Assembly: GCA_963739975.1 (NCBI GenBank) | Contig: CAVUCK010000022.1 | Span: forward strand, 248,001-312,000 | DNA: 64,000 nt | Direction of reading: 5' to 3' | From: JALZMG01 sp963739975 | GTDB taxonomy: Bacteria; Actinomycetota; Acidimicrobiia; Acidimicrobiales; Ilumatobacteraceae | Part shown: in pieces, positions 55,285 to 61,754 of the stretch | Layout of the letters: each line of letters begins with the position of its first letter | Position numbering within the stretch: position 1 is the first letter of the stretch | Translations under genes and position numbers: made by a program | The notes under the pieces: model-generated | Database searches by the model: none | Told to the model about the DNA's origin: nothing | The model's input: only the letters and a program-made list of their open reading frames with translations

Positions 55285-56478
55285 CTATGCGACCGGATCG
55301 CCCCCCAGGCGCTCCAGGGCGGCCAGCGCCTCGGTGAGGGTTGCGACGGGGATGATCTCCAGATCGTCGCCGGCGACGGCGCGGGCCTGCTCCAGGCTCT
55401 CGGGACTCTGGGACGCCGGGACGATGAAGTAGTCGACGCCGACCTGCTTGACCGCCGACGCCTTCTGCGGCAGCCCGCCGATGGCGCCGACGTTGCCGTT
55501 GATGTCGATCTCCCCGGTCACGGCGATGTCCTGACCGCCGAGCAGGTCGCCCTCGGAGAGCTCGTCGATCAGGGTGAGCGTGAACGCCAGACCGGCCGAG
55601 GGCCCACCGATGCGGCCGGTGTCGATGTCGATCTCGAACGGCAGGTCGACCGTCGCCGTGTCGAACGGGACGAACCCGATGATCGTGCGCTCCGGTTCGT
55701 CCGGCGCGGCGATCAGCGGCACCTCGATCTGCTGGGGGTCACCGCCCTCCCGCTCGATCTCCAGGGTCACGACGTCGCCGGCCTGGTTGTCGGCCAGCTC
55801 GGCGACGAGGTCCTCGACCGTCGACAGCGGCACGCCGTCGATGCTGACGATGCGGTCGCCGGGATCGAGCGACTCGTCGGCCGGGGCGTACGTGGCGCAC
55901 TCGGTCGGGCCGGCCTCGAGGCAGACGAGGTCGGCGACCACCACGTCGCCCGGCACGATCTGGGCCTCCTCGAAGCCGAGCTGGCGAAGGGCGACGTACT
56001 GGGCGACCTGGGAGGCGGTGCGCATCATCTGCAGGGAGAGCTGGCGCTGCTGAGTGGGGGTGACCCGCCCGAACCGTTCCAGCTCGGTGAGGCCGACGAT
56101 CTCGGGTTCGTTGGCGCCGATCCACGAGGACAGGACGCTCTGCGCCGGCTCGCGGATGGTCACGAAGTAGATCGACCCCTGGCGGTCCTCGTCGACCTCG
56201 ACGATGCCCTCCAGCTCGCCGAATGAGACCCGGTCGTCGACGGGTTCGGCGGCCGCCGGGACCCGGGCGTACGGGGTGGCCTCGAGGACCTCGACGGCCG
56301 GGTCCGCCTCCGACGGCACCAGCTTCTCGGACGTCAGCCCGGCCGACAGGACGGCGGTGACACCGATGGCGAGCAGCACGACGATCCCCAGGGTGGCGAG
56401 CGGCACGGCCCACAGCCGATGGCGGCGCGACGGCAGCGCGGGGGTGCCCGGATCGGCCGGGACGTCGGGGGTTACCAT
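55285..56478 (-). CDS. membrane-anchored PDZ / Lon-type (S16) serine protease
   Basis: 397 residues. One N-terminal helix (about 23-45; WAVPLATLGIVVLLAIGVTAV), then a PDZ-like domain (DPGDRIVSIDGVPLSTVEDL) and a Lon proteolytic domain with Ser294 (RIGGPSAGLAF) and Lys339 (GGLPQKASA). It is the YlbL/SdrC-type secreted Lon protease. ATG at MVTPDVPADP chosen; upstream ATGs run into the divergent gene. Substrates unknown. Confidence 0.92.
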   Translation of the reverse strand: MVTPDVPADPGTPALPSRRHRLWAVPLATLGIVVLLAIGVTAVLSAGLTSEKLVPSEADPAVEVLEATPYARVPAAAEPVDDRVSFGELEGIVEVDEDRQGSIYFVTIREPAQSVLSSWIGANEPEIVGLTELERFGRVTPTQQRQLSLQMMRTASQVAQYVALRQLGFEEAQIVPGDVVVADLVCLEAGPTECATYAPADESLDPGDRIVSIDGVPLSTVEDLVAELADNQAGDVVTLEIEREGGDPQQIEVPLIAAPDEPERTIIGFVPFDTATVDLPFEIDIDTGRIGGPSAGLAFTLTLIDELSEGDLLGGQDIAVTGEIDINGNVGAIGGLPQKASAVKQVGVDYFIVPASQSPESLEQARAVAGDDLEIIPVATLTEALAALERLGGDPVA

Positions 56479-56515
56479 CTCGTGCTGCGTGTCGATCACT
56501 GATGTCACCATCCGC

Positions 56516-56809
56516 ATGGCGTGGATCGCCGGGCTGGCGGTCGCCGCGTTGGCGTTGGCGGGGTGGCGCAAGACTGCCAGAGCCCAGCCGAAATCCGCAC
56601 GCGACCCGATGCGCCCGGCGCGCCGGGTCCCCTACCAGGTGCAGGTGGTTCCGGCCCCGCTGTACCGGCCGGCCGGCATCCTGCGGCGGATCTGGGCGGT
56701 GATCGCCAGTGCCGGGCTGACGCTGGTGATCGGGGCGATCATCGCCACCATCGCCGGGTTCAGCATCGCCTTCATCGTCACCACGATGACGGACCTGCTC
56801 AAACAGTAG
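56516..56809 (+). CDS. small two-helix membrane protein
   Basis: 97 residues: helix 1 (AWIAGLAVAALALAGW), basic linker (RKTARAQPKSARDPMRPARR), helix 2 (IWAVIASAGLTLVIGAIIAT), and a third hydrophobic stretch at the C-terminus. No family recognised. It is divergent from the protease with only 37 bp between starts, and precedes the HEAT-repeat gene by 4 bp. Confidence 0.65.
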   Translation: MAWIAGLAVAALALAGWRKTARAQPKSARDPMRPARRVPYQVQVVPAPLYRPAGILRRIWAVIASAGLTLVIGAIIATIAGFSIAFIVTTMTDLLKQ

Positions 56810-56813
56810 GTCG

Positions 56814-57425
56814 ATGGGTTCGCGCCGGACGCGGCGGGCGATCGCAGTCGCGGGGCACACCGGTGACGCCGTCACGGCCCGCCAAGCGTTGGTCGACCCC
56901 GACCCGGCCGTCCGGGCGACGGCGCTCGGCGCACTGGAGCGTCTCGGGGTGCTGGCCGACGACGAGCTGCTCGCCGGGCTGGACGACGGTGACGCCGGGG
57001 TGCGCCGGCGGGCGGCCGAGCTGGCCGCCGGACACGATCGAGTCGACCTCGTCGCCGCGCTCGGGGACCCGGACCCGGCGGTCGCCGAGGCGGCGGCCTG
57101 GGCCTGCGGCGAGCGGGGGGCGGTGCCCGATGCCGCCTTCGGCGCGCTCGTCGAGCTCGCCGCGGGGGGACGAACCGGCCGGGAGCCTTCGACACGCGAG
57201 TCGGCGATCGCCGCCCTCGGCGCCCTCGGCGATGACCGGGGCCTCGACGCCGTGCTCGCCGGCACCGCCGACAAACCGGCGATCAGGCGGCGAGCCGTCC
57301 TGGCGCTGGCGCCGTTCCTCGACCCCGATCACCCGCGCGCCGACGAGGTGGGCGAGGCGCTCGAGCGCGCCCGCACCGACCGTGACTGGCAGGTCCGCCA
57401 GGCCGCCGACGACCTCACGACGTAG
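56814..57425 (+). CDS. HEAT-repeat protein
   Basis: 203 residues of short alpha-alpha repeats: DPDPAVRATALGALERLG, DDGDAGVRRRAAELAAG, DPDPAVAEAAAWACGERG. HEAT-repeat proteins are adaptors, or phycobilin-lyase-like; without the catalytic context the role is unknown. It shares a transcript with the small membrane protein. Confidence 0.85.
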   Translation: MGSRRTRRAIAVAGHTGDAVTARQALVDPDPAVRATALGALERLGVLADDELLAGLDDGDAGVRRRAAELAAGHDRVDLVAALGDPDPAVAEAAAWACGERGAVPDAAFGALVELAAGGRTGREPSTRESAIAALGALGDDRGLDAVLAGTADKPAIRRRAVLALAPFLDPDHPRADEVGEALERARTDRDWQVRQAADDLTT

Positions 57426-57429
57426 AAGC

Positions 57430-57483
57430 CCGTTCTGGCCGTCGCAACCGACCGTTGTGAGTCGGTTGCGACGGCCAGGACGG
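57430..57483. repeat. interspersed repeat family A, copy 3
   Basis: Arms 57430-57452 and 57461-57483 match at 22 of 23 positions around CGTTGTGA. The repeat fills the gap between the convergent HEAT-repeat and GNAT genes, ending at the GNAT stop, and can act as a two-way terminator. Confidence 0.88.
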
Positions 57484-57951
57484 TCAGAGCTTGAGTCGGT
57501 AGAAGTTGGTGTCCCGTCGTTCGAAGCCGATGCGCTGGTACAGACGGTTGGCCGACTCCCGCTGCGGGCGGCTCGACAAGCTGATGTCCTTCGCCCCGCG
57601 CCGTCTCGCCTCGTCGATGGCGGCCCGGCTGATGGCCTCGCCGACGCCGTGACCGCGGGCGGCGTCGTCGACCACGACGTCCTCGATCCACGCCTTCAGC
57701 CCGGTCGGGATGCGGTAGGTGGCGAGCGTCAGGGTGCCGGCGATCCGGCCGCCGACCCGGGCCACGAACAGCGCCGAGTCCGCCGAGCCGACGATGGCCG
57801 CCAGCTCGTCGCGTCCCGGCGGTGGCGACGAGGACGAGAGCTGGGGGATCAGGCGGTCGAACGCGTCGACCAGCTCGTCCGTCACGGACGTCGCGATCTC
57901 GATGGTGCACGCCACGAGCCCCGCACTGTACGGACTCCGGCTGGCCACCAT
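57484..57951 (-). CDS. GNAT family N-acetyltransferase
   Basis: 155 residues. Acetyl-CoA-binding loop RGHGVGEAI with IEDVVVDDAARG before it, and the typical C-terminal SANRLYQRIGFERRDTNFYRL. Acceptor unknown. It converges with the HEAT-repeat gene across family A copy 3 and is divergent from the SCO6745-family gene. Confidence 0.9.
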   Translation of the reverse strand: MVASRSPYSAGLVACTIEIATSVTDELVDAFDRLIPQLSSSSPPPGRDELAAIVGSADSALFVARVGGRIAGTLTLATYRIPTGLKAWIEDVVVDDAARGHGVGEAISRAAIDEARRRGAKDISLSSRPQRESANRLYQRIGFERRDTNFYRLKL

Positions 57952-57980
57952 CCGGGCGCCGCGTCGTAGGGTCCCCGATC

Positions 57981-58889
57981 GTGCAGCCCGCTCGCCGTCT
58001 CGCCGGCGCCCTGGAGCCCGTCGTCGGCCAGGTCTACTTCTCGCCCGAGTGCCACGCCGCCTACGCCGCGCTCGGGTTCGACGCCAGCCCGGCGGAGGTC
58101 GGCGGCGTCGCCATGCCCGACGGCCCGGCGTACTTCACCAGCCGGGGAAGCGTCATGGGCCAGGTCCCGGGCCAGGTGGTGGCCGCCGCGTTCGGGGTGT
58201 TCAACCCGGCTGTCGTCGTGCCATGCGTCGAGCTCGGCTGGACGCGCACCGACGCCGCAACGATCTGCGCCGCCCGCACGGACGGTGCCGTCGCCCAGCT
58301 GCGCCGCATCCTCGGCGACGCGCCGGACGGGCTGGAGCGGGCCGGCGAGCTGCTCGAACGGGCCGTCGATCCGCTGCGCCCCGAGGGCCGCGCCCTGTTC
58401 GCCGGCGTTTCGTCGCTCGACGTCCCCGCCGACCCGCTGGCCGCGCTGTGGCGGCGCGGCGACATGCTGCGCGAGTTCCGGGGCGACTGCCACATCGCCT
58501 CGTGGGTGTCGGCCGGGTTCGACGCCACCGAGATCGGCCTCCTCACCGAGCTCTACTGGGGGCTCCCGATGCGCTCGTACAGCCGCACCCGGGCGTGGTC
58601 GGACGCCGACTTCGATGCCGCCACCGACCGCTTGACCGGCCGCGGCCTGATCGCCGACGGCGCGTTGACCGACTCGGGGCGGGAGCAGCGCGAAGCGATC
58701 GAGACCCACACCGACGCCCAGCAGCAGCCCGTCCTCGACGCCCTCGGCGACGACGTCGACTGGCTGTGCACCACGCTCGAACAGTGGGGCGCCGCCATCC
58801 GCGCCGCCAAGGGCTACCCGTCGTCGGGACCCCACGACCTCGCCGAGCTCGCCGCCCGCCAGCCGACCACCCCGGAGACCCAGCCATGA
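57981..58889 (+). CDS. SCO6745 family protein
   Basis: 302 residues from GTG. Matches the actinobacterial SCO6745 family by pattern: VYFSPECHAAYAALGF, VPGQVVAAAFGVFNPAVVVP, GDCHIASWVSAGFDATEIGLL and the C-terminal LTGRGLIADGALTDSGREQR, which looks like a winged-helix MarR-type end. Biochemistry unknown. Its stop overlaps the ATG of the selenoprotein candidate (ATGA), so the two are made together. Confidence 0.85.
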   Translation: MQPARRLAGALEPVVGQVYFSPECHAAYAALGFDASPAEVGGVAMPDGPAYFTSRGSVMGQVPGQVVAAAFGVFNPAVVVPCVELGWTRTDAATICAARTDGAVAQLRRILGDAPDGLERAGELLERAVDPLRPEGRALFAGVSSLDVPADPLAALWRRGDMLREFRGDCHIASWVSAGFDATEIGLLTELYWGLPMRSYSRTRAWSDADFDAATDRLTGRGLIADGALTDSGREQREAIETHTDAQQQPVLDALGDDVDWLCTTLEQWGAAIRAAKGYPSSGPHDLAELAARQPTTPETQP

Positions 58890-59971
58890 TCGTCGACGAC
58901 CTCGACCACGTAGCCGCCGAAGCCTTCGCCGCCGCCACCGGCTGGGATCCGAAGCCCGAAGGCCTGTGCCGCGGCGAGGTCTGCGTCCCCGCCCCGGGCG
59001 TGCGCCGCGACGACGGCACGATCGATGTCCTGGCCGCCGCCGCCCGCCTCGGAATGCCGGTCGTGGCCGACGAAGAGCACGCCATCACGGCCATCGGTCC
59101 CGGGTCGACGACCGGCCACACCCTCAGCTCCGCCGTCGCTCCCGACCCGGAGCTGGTGGATCGCGCCGGCGAGCCGTTCCGCCTGTCCTCGTTGCGCGGG
59201 CGCAAGGTCATCCTCACGGCCTGGGCCAGCTATTGAGGCTGCCGAACCAGCCTGCCCGGGTGGCAGGCACTGCACGCTGAGCTGGAGCCCCGCGGCGTCA
59301 CCGTCGTCTCGGTGGCGATGGACGTCGAGCCGGAGCACACGTACCAGTGGATCGACGCCGCCGCCCCGACCCACCCCAGCCTGGTCGACACCCGCCACGT
59401 GACCGGCGAGCTGTTCGGGTTCATCAACATCCCGATGGCGGTGTGGATCGACGAGGACGGCACCATCGTGCGCAACGCCGAGTCGGCGTCGATCGAGCGC
59501 AGCCCGCTGCGCGACATGGACATCCCGGACGGTCTGCCCGAGCGGATGACGCAGATGTTCACCGAGGTCAAGCAGATCCCCGACGACGCCGAGGCCTACC
59601 GGGCGGCGATCGTCGACTGGGTGGACAACGGGGCTGCATCGCGCTTCGCGCTGACGCCCGACGAGGTCGTCGAACGGTCCCGCCCCCGCGGCGTCGCGGA
59701 GGCGGAGGCGGCGGCCTGCTTCGAGCTCGGCCAGCACCTGCGGGCCACCGTCGGTGACGACGCCGCCGTTGCGTGGTGGCGGCGGGCGCACGAGCTCGAC
59801 CCGGGCAACTGGACGTACAAGCGCCAAGCCTGGACGCTGGTCACCACGGCCCCCGGCGCCACGGAGAACGACCTGATCCAGGGCCCCAACGACGTGTATG
59901 CCGGCAACTGGCTCGACGACGTCGTGGCCAGCGGCGGCGGCGCCAACTACACCACCCGCCCCAAGCTCTGA
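58886..59971 (+). CDS. probable selenocysteine-containing TlpA/AhpC-like redox protein (SelL-related)
   Basis: Read with TGA at 59234-59236 as selenocysteine, this is 361 residues in one frame. Residues 113-119 are W-A-S-Y-U-G-C, the position of the first active-site Cys in TlpA/ResA thioredoxin folds; LTAWASY precedes and RTSLPGWQALHAEL follows without another stop. The N-terminus has a Cys pair (GLCRGEVC, Cys28 and Cys33). Downstream are VTVVSVAMDVEPE, a cis-Pro strand NIPMAVWIDEDG, and a helical C-terminus. Stopping at TGA would leave 116 residues with no active site. It recalls NCBI's selenoprotein group with a WAxxUGC motif, from memory. Genes for Sec insertion are not in the window. Confidence 0.8.
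59250..59268 (+). promoter_or_regulatory. bacterial SECIS-like hairpin after the in-frame TGA
   Basis: GCCTGCC (59250-59256), loop CGGGT, GGCAGGC (59262-59268). Seven perfect pairs; the loop begins 20 bases after the TGA and its second base is G. As I recall, bacterial SECIS elements require an apical loop about 16-37 bases after UGA with a G among its first two bases; this meets that. A competing GGCTG/CAGCC pairing (59237-59252) overlaps. Confidence 0.6.
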
Positions 59972-59996
59972 CCCCGCGGGCTCCGCGACGAGAACA

Positions 59997-60022
59997 GATC
60001 GACGTCACCGCTGACGTCGATC
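59997..60022 (+). terminator. terminator after the selenoprotein gene
   Basis: GATCGACGTCA (59997-60007), loop CCGC, TGACGTCGATC (60012-60022), then CTTGATC; 11-bp perfect stem 25 bp past the stop. Confidence 0.7.
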
Positions 60023-60075
60023 CTTGATCGGAACGCGGTCGGTGGGGGCGGGCGCAGGCGTAGCCTCGGGGGGCG

Positions 60076-60969
60076 ATGGAGCATGTGCGCTGGCTGGCCG
60101 AGCCGACCCTGCGCACCCCGACCGTGATCTACGCCTTCACGGGGTGGAACGATGCCGGCGACGCCGCTTCCTCGGCCCTGCGCACGATGGTCGAGCGATG
60201 GGGCGCCAAGGCGCTGGCCGAGATCGACCCCGAGCCGTTCACCGATTTCGCCACGGTGCGGCCGCACGTGCGCATCGCCGACGGTCAGCGCTCGATCGTG
60301 TGGCCGACGGTCGGCATCTGGTCCGCCCACCTGCCCGGCGGTGACGTGCTGCTGGTGCTCGGCCCGGAGCCGGCGCTGCGGTGGCGGCTGTTCTGCGACC
60401 AACTGGTCGGCATCGCCGAGCGCTACGGCGCCACGATGACGATCAGCCTCGGCGCCCTCCTCGCCGACGTCCCGCACACCCGCCCCGTGCAGATCATCGG
60501 CACGGCCAGCGAGCCCGATCTGATCGACCGCTTCCAGCTCCAGCGCTCCCGCTACGAGGGCCCGACCGGCATCGTCGGCGTGCTCCACGACGCCCTCGCC
60601 CGAGCCGACGTGTCGACGGCGTCGCTCTGGGCCGCCGTCCCCGGTTACGCCGCTCAGGTCCCGTCGGCAAAGGCCGCGCTGGCGCTGATGGAGCGGACCT
60701 GCGCCCTGCTCGGCACCCCGGCGCCGGCCGACTCGCTGCGCACGGCGGCCGGTGAGTACGACGTCCGCATCGCCGCCCTCATCGCCGACGACCAGGAGCT
60801 GGTGGACTACGTCGCCCGACTGGAGTCGATGGTCGACGACGACGAATCGCCGTTCTTCGTCGCCGACGACGCCGACGAGCCCGCCGCCGACGCGCCGCCG
60901 CTCGATGCCGACGACGCCGACGAACTGGTCGCCGAGGTCGAGCAGTTCCTCCGCGACCGCGACACCTGA
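60076..60969 (+). CDS. PAC2 family protein
   Basis: 297 residues. PAC2 (proteasome assembly chaperone-like) fold: YAFTGWNDAGDAASSALRTM, LLVLGPEPALRWRLFCDQLV, SLGALLADVPHTRP and the C-terminal acidic tail (ESPFFVADDADEPA...). Actinobacterial members are widespread without a proven function. No upstream gene on the same strand closer than 100 bp. Confidence 0.93.
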   Translation: MEHVRWLAEPTLRTPTVIYAFTGWNDAGDAASSALRTMVERWGAKALAEIDPEPFTDFATVRPHVRIADGQRSIVWPTVGIWSAHLPGGDVLLVLGPEPALRWRLFCDQLVGIAERYGATMTISLGALLADVPHTRPVQIIGTASEPDLIDRFQLQRSRYEGPTGIVGVLHDALARADVSTASLWAAVPGYAAQVPSAKAALALMERTCALLGTPAPADSLRTAAGEYDVRIAALIADDQELVDYVARLESMVDDDESPFFVADDADEPAADAPPLDADDADELVAEVEQFLRDRDT

Positions 60970-60991
60970 CCCCCCCACCACTCGCGGCGGC

Positions 60992-61729
60992 TCAGGTGCG
61001 CCAGATGGGCGAACGCACCGGGTCGAAGTGCGTCGGCATGTCGTCACCGCGGATCGCCGCGAACGCCATCGGCGCCCACCACTGGGCGCCGGCCGTGGTC
61101 TCGGGCAGCGTTTCGGGGCCGAACCAGCCGACGTCCGCGCACTCCAGCGGATGGCAGGCCAGCTCGCCACCGACGGCACGGCAGTGGAACAACAGCATGT
61201 ACATCCCGAAGCGCGAGAACCCCATCCGCTGGCCGTCGATCACCGCCAGCACGCGTTCGGGCAGGCACTCGACGCCGGTCTCCTCGGAGACCTCCTTGAC
61301 CGCCACCTCGGCCGGCGAGTAGCCGACGTCGGCCCACCCGGTCGGGTACAGCCAGATGCCAGAGTCGGCCCGCTGGACGAGCAGCAGCTCACCGTCGTCG
61401 TTGCCGACCACCGCGCCGATCGCCACCTTCGGGGTGACGTACCCGGGCACGCCGACGCCGACCGACTCCAGCCACTCCTGCACGAAGTGGTCCTGCTCAC
61501 GAGCCGTTTCGGCGGCCTCGTCCTCATCGATCGCAGGGGCATGACCCAACGCCTCGTTGGCCGCCGCCTTGATGTCGGCGGCCACGTTGAGGACCTCCTC
61601 GAAGCGCTCCCGCTCGTACAGGCTCTCGCTGAACCCGAGGCCCGTCCGGGCGATCGCAGCCAGCGTCTCGCTCCACCGTGCCAGGTCGCGGGTCAAGCCG
61701 GCGGCACCGCGCGGCGCGTCGTCGGTCAC
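60992..61729 (-). CDS. NUDIX hydrolase with an N-terminal helical domain
   Basis: 245 residues. Helical N-terminal domain (about 15-95; LARWSETLAAIARTGLGFSE, LYERERFEEVLNVAADIK) followed by a NUDIX fold with box GWADVGYSPAEVAVKEVSEETGVE (131-154); Lys replaces the common Arg. It hydrolyses a nucleoside-diphosphate derivative, possibly an ADP-ribose or sugar type as in PF12535 proteins. It converges with PAC2. Confidence 0.92.
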   Translation of the reverse strand: MTDDAPRGAAGLTRDLARWSETLAAIARTGLGFSESLYERERFEEVLNVAADIKAAANEALGHAPAIDEDEAAETAREQDHFVQEWLESVGVGVPGYVTPKVAIGAVVGNDDGELLLVQRADSGIWLYPTGWADVGYSPAEVAVKEVSEETGVECLPERVLAVIDGQRMGFSRFGMYMLLFHCRAVGGELACHPLECADVGWFGPETLPETTAGAQWWAPMAFAAIRGDDMPTHFDPVRSPIWRT

Positions 61730-61754
61730 AGAGCAGAACCTACTGGCGGCCGGT

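Noticed and set aside
59234..59236. Plain nonsense mutation or gene end in the redox gene
   Set aside because: Considered, but the codon falls exactly on the catalytic position, the downstream frame is intact and a SECIS-like hairpin follows. Kept only as the main alternative.
57981..60022. tRNA-Sec or sel genes next to the selenoprotein candidate
   Set aside because: I looked for a long-extra-arm tRNA with TCA anticodon and for SelA/SelB/SelD motifs in the window and found none.
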